Shown: positions 34,705 to 43,665, counted from the first letter of the stretch. The stretch: 64,000 bases of DNA from Actinacidiphila alni (GCF_900112845.1 NZ_FONG01000024.1:1-64000), one strand, 5' to 3'. Notes: generated by a model from the sequence alone, not told the origin. Numbers and translations are program-made.

Positions 34705-35484
34705 CTACCAGGGCACGACGCCCGCGTCCTCGAAGAAGCCGCCGGTCGGGCCGTCGTCGGGAAGGGTGGCCAGGCGGATGGGGGTGGCCGCGCCCTGCCG
34801 CGGGGTGCGGGGCGCCTGGAAGCCGGTGAAGTCGGTGGCGACCAGGCCGGGGCAGGCCGCGTTGATCAGGATGCCCGTACCGGCGAGGTGCCGGGCGTAC
34901 TGCACGGTGACGGCGTTGAGGAACGACTTCGTCGGCGCGTAGACCGCCATGACCGGGCCGACCTCGACCGCCGGGTCCGCCTGCCGGGTCAGGGACGCGA
35001 CGGCGCTGGAGACGTTGACGACGCGGGGCGCGGGGGCGCGGCGCAGCAGCGGGAGCAGTGCGTTGGTGACGCGGATGACGCCGAGGACATTGGTGTCCAC
35101 GACGGCGCGGACCGCGTCCAGGTCGAGCGCGGTCGGGTCCTGCACCCAGCCGGGGCCGGTCTCGCCGGAGATGCCCGCGTTGTTGACCAGCACGTCCAGT
35201 CGGCCCTCGCGCCGCTCGACCAGGCGGGCGGCTTCCGCGACGCTCCGGTCGTCGGTCACGTCCAGCGGTACGCCGAAGGCGTCCACGCCGGCGGCGCGCA
35301 GCTTTGCGACGGCGGTCTCGCGGCGGGCGTCGTCCCGGGCGCCGACGCCCACGCGGTGGCCGAGGGCGCCGAGGCCGGCGGCGATCTCGTAGCCGATGCC
35401 TTTGTTGGCGCCGGTCACGAGGGCGACGCGCGGCCCGCGGTCTTTTACGTTCTCGGTCTCGTTCTCGGTCTCGTTCTCGCTCAT
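34705..35484 (-). CDS. SDR-family oxidoreductase
   Basis: A 259-residue classical short-chain dehydrogenase. It has TGANKGIGYEIA (TGxxxGIG cofactor loop), LDVLVNNAGIS (NNAG), VVNVSSAVAS (catalytic Ser), YAPTKSFLNAV (YxxxK) and ACPGLVATDFTGF. It resembles carbonyl-reductase-like SDRs with NADPH preference. The N-terminus before the fold is a short Glu/Asn/Thr repeat (SENETENETENV) encoded by a 12-base tandem repeat at 35449-35484, probably disordered. It is divergent from a LysR regulator, with a palindromic site between them. Confidence 0.9.
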   Translation of the reverse strand: MSENETENETENVKDRGPRVALVTGANKGIGYEIAAGLGALGHRVGVGARDDARRETAVAKLRAAGVDAFGVPLDVTDDRSVAEAARLVERREGRLDVLVNNAGISGETGPGWVQDPTALDLDAVRAVVDTNVLGVIRVTNALLPLLRRAPAPRVVNVSSAVASLTRQADPAVEVGPVMAVYAPTKSFLNAVTVQYARHLAGTGILINAACPGLVATDFTGFQAPRTPRQGAATPIRLATLPDDGPTGGFFEDAGVVPW

Positions 35485-35540
35485 GCCGCCGATGCTCGCC
35501 CGGGCCCGGGAGGCGCGGCCAACACCGATCCGGTGCGCTG

Positions 35541-35559
35541 TGATACTCGGCGGGTATCA
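35541..35559. promoter_or_regulatory. LysR-type binding site in the SDR/LysR divergent promoter
   Basis: TGATAC-N7-GTATCA has perfect six-base arms and contains the T-N11-A core of LysR-family sites. It lies in the 94-base gap, 20 bases before the LysR start, fitting autoregulation and control of the SDR gene. Confidence 0.65.
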
Positions 35560-35578
35560 GCCGACGTACGCTGGGACC

Positions 35579-36496
35579 GTGGACGCTCCGGACACCCGTG
35601 AACTGCGCTATTTCGTGGCCGTCGCCGAGGAACTGCACTTCGGCCGGGCCGCCGAACGCCTCGGCATGGCCCAGCCGCCGCTGTCCCGGGCGATCCAGCG
35701 GCTCGAACGGCGGCTCGGCGTCACGCTGCTCGTACGGAACCGGCGCGGGGTCGCCCTGACCGGTGCGGGTGAGGTGCTGCTGCACGAGGGCCGCGCGGCC
35801 CTCGACGCGACGGCCGCCGCCGCGCGCCGCACCCGCCGCGCCGCGGGCGCCGACCGGCCGGGCGCCGGCCGGCCGCGCCTGGTGCTGGCGGTCAAGGCCG
35901 CCGCCGTCCACGAGATGCTGCGCAAGCTGCTCGACGCGTACGCGGCGGAGCCCGGCGCCGTCGAGGTCGAGGTGCTGCCCTGCGGGCTGTGCGAGCAGGA
36001 GGAGCTGCTCCGCGACGGGCGCGCGGACGCCGCTCTCATGCACGCGCCCTTCAACTCCCTGGCCGGCTTCGACAGCGAGCCGCTGATGACCGAGGGCCAG
36101 ATCGCGATCCTCCCGGCCGGCCATCCGCTGGCCGCCCGCGCCTCCCTGACCCTCGCCGAGGTCACCGACATCCCCGGCCTCCCGCCCGCCCGCTGGCCGC
36201 GCCACGGCACCTACGCGCCGGGGCCCGGCCCCGAGATCCGCGACCAGACCCAGCTCGCCCACCTCATCGCCCTCGGCCGCACCATGGCCGTCTTCCCCGA
36301 CTCCGCCCGCGCCTGGCTCTGGCCCGCCCACACCGCCGTCCCCCTCTCCGATGCCCCCCAAGTCACCACCCACATCGCCTGGCCCGCCCACTCCCACTCC
36401 CTCCCCCTGGCCACCCTGATCGCCACGGCAACCCGCCTCTGCCCGCCCGCCGTCCGGCGAGAAGCCGAGCCCCTCGCCAACACCCATGACAGGTAG
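35579..36496 (+). CDS. LysR-family transcriptional regulator
   Basis: A 305-residue regulator. The N-terminal winged helix-turn-helix is clear (LRYFVAVAEELHFGRAAERL, QPPLSRAIQRLERRLGVTLL), followed by a linker and a periplasmic-binding-like effector domain with EGQIAILPAGHPLAA. It probably controls the divergent SDR gene in response to a small molecule. The GTG at 35579 is preferred, five residues before the helical domain begins. The effector is unknown. Confidence 0.91.
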   Translation: MDAPDTRELRYFVAVAEELHFGRAAERLGMAQPPLSRAIQRLERRLGVTLLVRNRRGVALTGAGEVLLHEGRAALDATAAAARRTRRAAGADRPGAGRPRLVLAVKAAAVHEMLRKLLDAYAAEPGAVEVEVLPCGLCEQEELLRDGRADAALMHAPFNSLAGFDSEPLMTEGQIAILPAGHPLAARASLTLAEVTDIPGLPPARWPRHGTYAPGPGPEIRDQTQLAHLIALGRTMAVFPDSARAWLWPAHTAVPLSDAPQVTTHIAWPAHSHSLPLATLIATATRLCPPAVRREAEPLANTHDR

Positions 36497-36595
36497 CCAA
36501 GTTGACCGACTCCCGGCCGAGGGGATTCGAGCCGTTCCGACTGCACCCTGCCGAACGCGCGGATACAGTACTGCGACCAGTTGGGGGGAAGTTCA

Positions 36596-37015
36596 GTGGA
36601 CGAAGTGACATTGGCGGCGACCACCGTGGCCGCAACCTTTCTTACTCGGGCAACGGAGGAGGTCTACGAGAGGGTCCGTGACGCCGTCGGCCGACTGATC
36701 CGACGCAGCGATCAGCCTCCCGGGACAGTGCCTCAGCTCGAACGTCTGGACCGGCATCGGGTCGCCGTGACGCATGCCCCGGCCGGTGATCGCGACACCG
36801 TCTTGCAGGCTGCCGCTCTCGCGTGGGCGCCGGTACTCGATCGCCTCGCGGCGTCGGAACCCGCGGTGTACGCGGAACTGTTGGCCCTGGCCCGCCAGAA
36901 TGCTGCTTCCTCCGTCGTCAACCAGCACAACCACGGCGAAGGCACCTTCATCAATGGAAATGTCGAAGGCGGCGTGACCATCAACGTCGGCGCAGCACGA
37001 ACCAGACATGGCTGA
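36596..37015 (+). CDS. small helical protein with C-terminal amyloid-like motif
   Basis: A 139-residue protein of no family I can name with certainty. Residues 1-35 are a hydrophobic-to-amphipathic helix (VTLAATTVAATFLTRATEEV). Residues 60-105 form a second helical region. The last ~25 residues are Gly/Asn/His-rich with alternating hydrophobics (QHNHGEGTFINGNVEGGVTI). The same motif recurs near the N-terminus of the next gene. A helical domain plus C-terminal short amyloid motif is the plan of bacterial amyloid-signalling effectors (Bell-like domains). GC is visibly lower than in the flanking genes, pointing to transfer. GTG start with GGGGGGAA upstream; it overlaps the next gene by eight bases. 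Confidence 0.7.
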   Translation: MDEVTLAATTVAATFLTRATEEVYERVRDAVGRLIRRSDQPPGTVPQLERLDRHRVAVTHAPAGDRDTVLQAAALAWAPVLDRLAASEPAVYAELLALARQNAASSVVNQHNHGEGTFINGNVEGGVTINVGAARTRHG

Positions 37016-37658
37016 TCCCCACGTACCGGGCCAACAGCACAACCACGGGCCCGGAGTGTTCATCGCCGGAGATGTGTACGGGGACATCAACAATCACCAG
37101 ACGCCCCCTGCCAACCCGTGGCCACCTGCCGGACCAATGGCCTACCAGGGACGCCCGATCCGCTACGGAAAACGCCCCGGTGGAGCGATGGGGACGAGGT
37201 CCGGCCTGGCGCTGCTGGGATGGGCGTGGGTCACCTTCTTGACGTTCGGCGCGTCCGGCTACTGCATTGTGAAAACTTTCCTCGGGGATCCGCAGTCAAT
37301 CCCCGGCGAACTCGTCGCCGCCGTGCTCCTTGCCAGTGGAGGGACGCTGGCGTCGGGATTCGTCTTTCTCACTGTCACGGAGGTCTGCGCCGCGGGCACG
37401 GCCAATGCTGCCGACTCGGCGATGAAACGGTGGGCCCAGGGACAGCGGGCAGCGGCTGTCCTGAATCTCCGGTATGCGAGAACCTTCGTCCGCATCGCAA
37501 GGTTCAGTTCCGGCGTGGCGGGGTTCATGGCAGGGCTGCTCGGATTCCTGGTGATCGGCAAGCAAGCTGCCGACCGGATTCATGCCGCGCGTGCGCTCGC
37601 CGAGTCCGAGTTCGCAAAGACACGCGCCTTGTGGGCGGAAATACCCGACGGGAAGTAG
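37008..37658 (+). CDS. membrane protein with N-terminal amyloid-like motif
   Basis: A 216-residue protein. Residues 9-30 carry the motif QQHNHGPGVFIAGDVYGDIN, the counterpart of the motif ending the upstream protein. A Pro-rich linker (31-60) leads to three hydrophobic spans (about 66-88, 102-124 and 166-185), with a basic helical loop between spans two and three and a charged C-terminal helix. The motif at the N-terminus should face the cytoplasm, where it could template with the partner's C-terminal copy. The overlap with the upstream gene (ATGGCTGA) implies equal, coupled production. Low GC matches its partner. The function is not known; signalling to a membrane effector is an inference. 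Confidence 0.7.
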   Translation: MADPHVPGQQHNHGPGVFIAGDVYGDINNHQTPPANPWPPAGPMAYQGRPIRYGKRPGGAMGTRSGLALLGWAWVTFLTFGASGYCIVKTFLGDPQSIPGELVAAVLLASGGTLASGFVFLTVTEVCAAGTANAADSAMKRWAQGQRAAAVLNLRYARTFVRIARFSSGVAGFMAGLLGFLVIGKQAADRIHAARALAESEFAKTRALWAEIPDGK

Positions 37659-37760
37659 TCGGGATCTCCGGCGCACGTTCCTCTCTCGGCGGGCGCGGGG
37701 TGAGGTCGGTGCGGACGGTGCGGGGGCCGTCGGGGGGTGGCCTCCGCCCACCGCCACACC

Positions 37761-37930
37761 GTTCAGTTGAGCCGCGACGAAGCCGAGGAGCGAGCCTGTG
37801 GCAATCCCGGCGAAGGTGTCGGTGAAGGCGCGGCCGACGGTGACCGCCGGATTGGCGAAGCTGGTGGAGGAGGTGAACCAGTAGGCGGTGCTGACGAATT
37901 CGGCGGCGGCTACGGGCAGGACCGCTTGAC
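37761..37930 (-). pseudogene. aquaporin/MIP channel fragment
   Basis: The minus strand reads FVSTAYWFTSSTSFANPAVT, then GRAF, DTFAGIA and LLGFVAAQLNG. This is the end of a major-intrinsic-protein channel including its second NPA box. The rest of the gene is absent on both sides: upstream bases read as unrelated sequence and there is no proper stop. MIP channels often accompany arsenate reductase in ars loci, and an arsC-like gene starts 150 bases away on the other strand. So the gap 37659-38080 is the relic of an arsenic locus that was broken and partly inverted. Confidence 0.65.
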
Positions 37931-38080
37931 GTCACCGGCCGCCGTTCGCCGTGCGGCGGCGGCCAGTTCGGCGAAGGACCCGGCCGGCCCCTCCAGTACC
38001 TTCACATCGGCGGAGCCCGCCACCAGCCCCCGCCTTCCCGTCCCTTCCCGCCTCCCCCGAGCAGAGAGCCGCGGAGCACC

Positions 38081-38551
38081 ATGCCCGACAAGCCGCCCGT
38101 ACCGTCGCCCGCGAAGTCCCCGCGGCCCGCGCAGCCCCCGAAGCCCCGGCCATCCGTGCTCTTCGTCTGCGTGCACAACGCCGGCCGGTCCCAGATGGCC
38201 GCCGCCTGGCTCACGCACCTCGCGGGCGACCGCGTCGAGGTGCGTTCCGCCGGGTCGCGGCCCGGGGACGCGGTGAATCCGGCCGCCGTGGCGGCCATGC
38301 GCGAGGTCGGGATCGACATCGCTGCCGAGGTGCCGAAGGTGCTCACCGTGGACGCGGTACGCGAGTCCGACGTGTGCGTCACGATGGGCTGCGGCGACAC
38401 CTGCCCGGTCTTCCCCGGCAAGCGCTACCTGGACTGGACGCTGGACGACCCGGCGGGACAGGACGTCGCGGCCGTACGGCCCATCCGTGACGCGATCAAG
38501 GTGCTCGTCGAGGAGTTGATCGCGGAGATCGCGCCGGAGCCCGCTCCGTAA
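38081..38551 (+). CDS. arsC: arsenate reductase, low-molecular-weight phosphatase type
   Basis: A 156-residue cytoplasmic enzyme. After a disordered Pro/Lys-rich start comes the phosphatase loop CVHNAGRSQ (nucleophile C30), SAGSRPGD, VTMGCGDTCPVFPG (the second and third redox Cys of the thioredoxin-coupled class) and LDWTLDDPAGQ. It should reduce arsenate to arsenite. No arsenite exporter or ArsR gene remains nearby, only an aquaporin fragment, so detoxification may be incomplete. The start is the ATG at 38081 with GGAG upstream; internal starts are possible. Confidence 0.9.
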   Translation: MPDKPPVPSPAKSPRPAQPPKPRPSVLFVCVHNAGRSQMAAAWLTHLAGDRVEVRSAGSRPGDAVNPAAVAAMREVGIDIAAEVPKVLTVDAVRESDVCVTMGCGDTCPVFPGKRYLDWTLDDPAGQDVAAVRPIRDAIKVLVEELIAEIAPEPAP

Positions 38552-38685
38552 CGACCGGCGCCGCGGCAACTCCGTTCCACCACAAGCCGGTTGGCGCCCT
38601 CACCGGGGCTCGTAGGGATAACCCCACCGCGGGTGTGGTGCGCGCCGGATGCCGTTCCGAGCGGCCGCTCCCTAGCGTCGGAGGC

Positions 38686-39969
38686 ATGAGAATCCTCTCC
38701 GCACGGCGCGCGGCGCCCCTGGCCGCCGCGGCCGTGGTGACGGCACTCCTGGCCGGTACGACCACGGCCGCGTCCTCGCCCGCCTCCGCGACGACGTCCA
38801 CGACCGGTTCGGCCCCAACTCCCGCTCCCCCGGCTTCCGGTGGCCGCGGCACCCTCCTCGGCGTCACGACGCTGCGCACCCTGGACCGCGCGCAGGCCGC
38901 CACCTGGCTCACCGACCAGGGCTTCGGCTCCCCCGCCGCCCGCCACGGCTTCACCGAATACCGCGTCACGTACCGTACGGTCGACCCCGCGGGCCGTCCC
39001 ACCACCGCAAGCGGCGTCCTCGCGCTGCCGGACACCGGACGACGTACGCCGCTCGCACCGGTCGTGTACCTGCACGGCACGACCGTGCCCAAGGACGCGG
39101 TGGCCAGCGCCACCGGGGACAACTACGACGCGGCGGCGGGCCCGATGTTCGCCGCGGCCGGCTACGCGGGGGTGGCACCGGACTACCTCGGGCTCGGCTC
39201 GGGCCCCGGCCCGCACCCGTACATGGTGCACGCCGCCGAGACGACCTCGGCCCTCGACCTGCTCACCGCCGCCCGCACCCTGACCGCCCGCGAGGGCCGC
39301 CGCCTCGCCCCCGGCATCCGGATCGCCGGCTTCTCCCAGGGCGCGGCCGCCGCGCTCGACCTCGGCAAGACCCTGCGCGAACACCCGGTGCGCGGCACCT
39401 CGGTCACCGCGATCGGCGCCGTCAGCGGACCGTACGACGTGGCCGGCGCGGAACTCCCCGCCGCCCTGGACACGGACCAGCTCGACGGCGTCGAGGTCAG
39501 CTTCTACCTCGCCTATCTCACCGTCGCCTGGAACCACGTCTACCACCTGTACGACTCCCCCGCCGAGGTGTTCCGCGGCCGCTACGCCCGCCTGATCCCC
39601 ACCGTCTTCGACGGCGCCCACGACTACACCGCGATCTACCGGGCCCTCCCGGCCGACGTCACCGACATGCTCACCCCCGCCTACCTCGCCCGCCTGCGCC
39701 ACCCCACCGGCACTCTCGCCCGGGCCCTGCACACCAACGACCTGACCTGCACCGGCTGGCGCCCCGCCGCGCCCGTCCGCCTCTGGGCCGCCCACGCCGA
39801 CGGCGACGTCGCCTTCCTCAACAGCGAGCACTGCCGCGCCGCCCTGCACACCTCCGGCGCCCGCCCCCGCCTCACCGACCTCGGCGCACTCGACCATCAG
39901 CACACCGCACTGACCGGACTCCCCGCCGTCCTGCGCTGGTTCGAACGACTGGACGCGGCACGGCCCTAA
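38686..39969 (+). CDS. secreted alpha/beta-hydrolase (secretory lipase type)
   Basis: A 427-residue exported hydrolase. The signal peptide (RRAAPLAAAAVVTALLAGTT) is followed by a Ser/Thr/Pro linker, then an alpha/beta-hydrolase with VVYLHGTTVP (oxyanion strand), GVAPDYLGLGSG, the nucleophile elbow IAGFSQGAAAALD (GxSxG), WAAHADGDVAFL (Asp) and LDHQHTALT (His region). The DYLGxG motif matches secreted lipases related to Candida LipA-type enzymes. It probably cleaves esters or triglycerides outside the cell. The ATG follows GGAGG closely. A short inverted repeat (ACCCCAC/GTGTGGT) near 38620 may be a control site. Confidence 0.87.
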   Translation: MRILSARRAAPLAAAAVVTALLAGTTTAASSPASATTSTTGSAPTPAPPASGGRGTLLGVTTLRTLDRAQAATWLTDQGFGSPAARHGFTEYRVTYRTVDPAGRPTTASGVLALPDTGRRTPLAPVVYLHGTTVPKDAVASATGDNYDAAAGPMFAAAGYAGVAPDYLGLGSGPGPHPYMVHAAETTSALDLLTAARTLTAREGRRLAPGIRIAGFSQGAAAALDLGKTLREHPVRGTSVTAIGAVSGPYDVAGAELPAALDTDQLDGVEVSFYLAYLTVAWNHVYHLYDSPAEVFRGRYARLIPTVFDGAHDYTAIYRALPADVTDMLTPAYLARLRHPTGTLARALHTNDLTCTGWRPAAPVRLWAAHADGDVAFLNSEHCRAALHTSGARPRLTDLGALDHQHTALTGLPAVLRWFERLDAARP

Positions 39970-39995
39970 CGCACGCGTTCCGTCATCCGGCCGGC

Positions 39996-40290
39996 TCAGG
40001 ACGCCGCACCCTGCGCCGACATCACCGACGGGTCCATCCACATGACCTGCCAGCCGTGGCCGTCCAGGTCGTAGAAGCCGCGCGCGTACATGAAGCCGTG
40101 GTCCTCGGGCCCGTCCGCCTCCGTCCCCCGGCCCCGAGCGCGGCCTCCACCACCTTGTCCACCTCGGCCCGGCTCCCCACGCCGAAGCAGTACAGCGCCG
40201 GCGTGTGCGTCCTGGCGTCGGCCACCGGCAGCTTCGCGGACTCCGCGAACTTCTCCCGCCCGAGCAGCATCACGAACGCCTGCTCCCCCG
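39996..40290 (-). pseudogene. VOC/glyoxalase-family protein, truncated and frameshifted
   Basis: Two frames together encode the C-terminal two thirds of a VOC protein: AFVMLLGREKFAESAKLPVA, THTPALYCFGVGSRAEVDKV, then after a frame change TEADGPEDHGFMYARGFYDL and DGHGWQVMWMD. The shift falls in a run of Gs near 40125-40129, and the N-terminal ~60 residues (first beta-alpha-beta unit) are missing altogether. A homopolymer error could explain the shift but not the lost front, so the gene is dead. The stop is at 39996. Confidence 0.75.
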
Positions 40291-40351
40291 CACCGGGCGC
40301 CCGACTGCCCCTCTGACGCCGCACTTCCCGCCGTCGGTACGACAAGGCTGT

Positions 40352-41167
40352 TCAGCCGGCGGCATCGCCCGGTGGGTGCGGGAGGTTGGGACCCGTGGTC
40401 CCCTCGGTCAGGCGGGCCCGCAACTCGTCAGGGCTGAGCGTCATGAGGCGGTCGACCGCCTCATTCCACGCGGCTGCCACGTCGTCCACCGAGGTCCGGA
40501 AGTTGCGCCGGAGCAGGCTCCCGGTCGTCGCCAGGGCCAGGGCGACGACCGGCCGCAGCAGCCACCGGCCGCGCAGGCGCGCGGTGACATCGACCTGCCA
40601 GCGCCCCTCGGCGCCCGCTTCGGGCCGCAGTTGCAGCGCGGCCTCGCCCAGCAGATGCTTCAGCCGTACGGTCGCCGGCGCGCGCGTCGTCCTCGGCGCT
40701 TTGGCCGCCGGCCCGGCCGCATCCCACCAGGCCACCGGGTCGAACCGCCCCTTGCCGGAACCCCGGCGAAGCCGTCCCGTTCCCTCCACGCCCCGCACCC
40801 ACCCCTCAGCCTCAACCAGCCGGGGCCTGTCCGGTGCGCGCAGGCGCAGCGCCACCCGCAGGGTCAGCGTCATGTCCTCCGACGTCAGCGTCGTCTCCAC
40901 GACGATCGCGCTGCGGCGCCGCCACTCGCGTACGAGCACCAGCACCCGGTCCCCGGCGGCGTCGTCGACCAGTTCGTACCGCGCGCCGGGCCGCAGATGC
41001 CGTCCCTCCACCAGCCGCAGACCCTCGACCGGCCGTCCGTCCGCGAGGAGGACCTCCTCACCCCGGGAGCGGGACGACTCCGCCAGGTCGAGGACCAGCC
41101 CGGTGACCTCCTGAAACCTCTCGGCGCTCAGCGCGACCACGGACACGGAGTGCCGAAGAACGCTCAT
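40352..41167 (-). CDS. hypothetical protein, possible SRPBCC-like fold
   Basis: A 271-residue protein I do not recognise with certainty. It opens SVLRHSVSVVALSAERFQEV and has several beta strands (RYELVDDAAGDRVLVLV, SAIVVETTLTSEDMTLTLRV, GRWQVDVTARLRG), an ALQLRPEAG turn, and a C-terminal helical segment (SLLRRNFRTSVDDVAAAWNE, then AVDRLMTLS). The strand-rich body followed by a long final helix would suit a START/SRPBCC-like cup, but this is a guess. There is no signal peptide or clear operon partner. It sits between the VOC and Uma2 remnants. Confidence 0.6.
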   Translation of the reverse strand: MSVLRHSVSVVALSAERFQEVTGLVLDLAESSRSRGEEVLLADGRPVEGLRLVEGRHLRPGARYELVDDAAGDRVLVLVREWRRRSAIVVETTLTSEDMTLTLRVALRLRAPDRPRLVEAEGWVRGVEGTGRLRRGSGKGRFDPVAWWDAAGPAAKAPRTTRAPATVRLKHLLGEAALQLRPEAGAEGRWQVDVTARLRGRWLLRPVVALALATTGSLLRRNFRTSVDDVAAAWNEAVDRLMTLSPDELRARLTEGTTGPNLPHPPGDAAG

Positions 41168-41247
41168 ACGACCCCCTCACACGCGAAAGCCAGGCCCGGA
41201 CGAGCATGCCAGGATCCCTCGGCCGCGCCGTCAGAGCCCCGGAAGGC

Positions 41248-41376
41248 TCACGAGTACGGCAGCAGCGTCCCGGTTTCCAGGTCGAAGCCGAACGGTTGGG
41301 GGATGCGGAGGCTTTCACCGAAGTCGGCGTCGTCGCGGCGGTGGTATTTCCCCCCGTCGGGAGAGACAAGGTCGGT
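41248..41376 (-). pseudogene. Uma2-family C-terminal fragment
   Basis: The minus strand ends in DADFGESLRIPQPFGFDLET, then GTLLPYS and a stop, the typical last ~40 residues of a Uma2 protein (compare LPEPLGFVLDTG in the intact gene at 18258-18851). Upstream of SPDGGKYHRR the frame is no longer Uma2-like, so only the tail remains. Confidence 0.6.
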
Positions 41377-41491
41377 GTTCTCGCTCGGCAGCAGATCACC
41401 GGGGCTGGCGGGAACTCCTCGCCGGAGTCGGCTCCTCGCACCGCCCCCGGTCAAGCCCGCGCCGCGCGGGCCAACCGCGTCCACGGACGCG

Positions 41492-41526
41492 AAGGCCCAG
41501 CCCGGACCGAGTCCGGGCTGGGCCTT
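41492..41526 (-). terminator. terminator stem-loop after tRNA-Thr
   Basis: A perfect 15-base inverted repeat (AAGGCCCAGCCCGGA / TCCGGGCTGGGCCTT) with a five-base loop starts eight bases past the tRNA 3' end. Confidence 0.75.
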
Positions 41527-41533
41527 GACGAAG

Positions 41534-41607
41534 AGCCCCCTGTCGGGTTCGAACCGACGACCCCCGCTTTACAAGAGCGGTGCTCTGGCCAGCTGAGCTA
41601 AGGAGGC
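41534..41607 (-). tRNA. tRNA-Thr (anticodon TGT)
   Basis: The 74-base minus-strand sequence folds as a cloverleaf: acceptor GCCTCCT pairing with AGGGGGC, D arm TAGCTCAGCTGGCCAGAGCA, anticodon arm CCGCTCTTGTAAAGCGG with loop CTTGTAA, and T arm GTCGGTTCGAACCCGAC. The anticodon TGT reads threonine ACA (and ACG by wobble). CCA is not encoded. A stem-loop follows, and the region on its 3' side is rich in gene remnants. Confidence 0.95.
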
Positions 41608-41717
41608 AACGGGGGAAGTGTAGCGGGCACGGATCGGGGGGCGGGAGGGGAAATAGGGGGTCAGGGGCTGGTGACAAGGGGCGGAAGGGGAGGTAGCGTC
41701 ACGGGAAGGTCCGCGCA

Positions 41718-41733
41718 TGTGGACTGGACCAAT
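41718..41733. promoter_or_regulatory. DasR-like operator upstream of msiK
   Basis: TGTGGACTGGACCAAT matches 12 of 16 bases of the DasR site as I recall it (AGTGGTCTAGACCACT), 57 bases before the msiK start. DasR controls chitin and N-acetylglucosamine uptake, which depends on MsiK, so the match is biologically sensible. Confidence 0.5.
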
Positions 41734-41789
41734 CCTCCTTTACTCGGATCGTCCGGCACGTTCCTGCCGGTGAAGGGACTGCAACAGTC

Positions 41790-42917
<1,128 letters not shown>

Positions 42918-42941
42918 GCCGAAGGCCCGAAGACACGTCGG

Positions 42942-42982
42942 CGACCCGGCCGTACGCGCACCCCGCGCGTACGGCCGGGTCG
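42942..42982 (+). terminator. terminator stem-loop after msiK
   Basis: A perfect 18-base inverted repeat (CGACCCGGCCGTACGCGC and its complement) with a five-base loop, 24 bases past the stop. Confidence 0.85.
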
Positions 42983-43124
42983 TACGCGTTGTCGACAAAT
43001 ACATGCGCATATCCGGCCTTTCGGGTCTGTTCGTCAACGTCCGAACGGCCGCTTCCGGAATTTCACTCCCTCGTCAGAGTGACTAAATGTCGCCAAATCA
43101 TCACCCTTCGCTACGATCCGATGC

Positions 43125-43553
43125 GTGAACCAGGTAGCTCGCCGTCTCGGCAAGACATTCGCGCTCGTTCTTCCGGTCGTTCTCGTGCTGTCGGGAACGC
43201 TGGCCGTCACCCGCGTCCCGTGGGCGGCCTCCTCCTCCGAGGCGCAGGTGCTCACCGCATCCGCGAAGACCAAGGAGCAAGTGGCCGCACAGGACGCCAA
43301 GAAGGCCCCGCAGGAGGTGCTGCGCCGCAAGCTGCTGGACGAACTCCAGGAGAAGGACCCGGGCGCCGCCCTGACCCAGTTGCAGGTCGAGATGGCCCGT
43401 CAGCCGTCGCTGGCCAAGTACTGCGCGTCCATCGCCCGCTCGCTGGGCCGCGCCGCCGTCGCCAAGTACGACGGCGCCACGCAGCGCGCCCAGGCGTGGT
43501 CGCGTCCGGTGTGCGACACCGCCTTCGCGACCGGCGTCGCGTCCGTCGGCTGA
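43125..43553 (+). CDS. small exported helical protein, unknown
   Basis: A 142-residue protein. Its N-terminus is a signal peptide or anchor (NQVARRLGKTFALVLPVVLV, then LSGTLAVTRV). The rest is helical and charged (KTKEQVAAQDAKKAPQEVLR, KLLDELQEKDPGAALTQLQV), with two Cys (LAKYCASIAR and SRPVCDTAFA) that could form a disulfide outside the cell. No family is recognised. GTG start. The upstream gap includes the AT-richer block 43060-43110 with TCACTC/GAGTGA arms, perhaps a promoter site. Confidence 0.68.
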   Translation: MNQVARRLGKTFALVLPVVLVLSGTLAVTRVPWAASSSEAQVLTASAKTKEQVAAQDAKKAPQEVLRRKLLDELQEKDPGAALTQLQVEMARQPSLAKYCASIARSLGRAAVAKYDGATQRAQAWSRPVCDTAFATGVASVG

Positions 43554-43665
43554 CGCCCGCCGACGACGGCCGTCCCCGGCACCCGTCCGGAGCGTCCCGG
43601 AGGAACCCGCGGCGTGCGCCCCGCCCTGTGCGGGCCGCACGCCGCCGTCGCATAAGGTGCGCTGC

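Noticed and set aside
37525..37935. A 136-residue Arg/His-rich minus-strand gene
   Set aside because: It is a shadow frame. Another minus-strand frame carries the recognisable aquaporin fragment over the same bases.
40022..40345. An intact 107-residue gene
   Set aside because: Its first half is VOC-like but the second half is out of frame. Reading the other frame restores the conserved VOC end, so it is a broken gene.
41534..41607. An attachment-site duplication of tRNA-Thr
   Set aside because: I looked for a second copy of the tRNA 3' end on either side and found none in the window, and no integrase gene.
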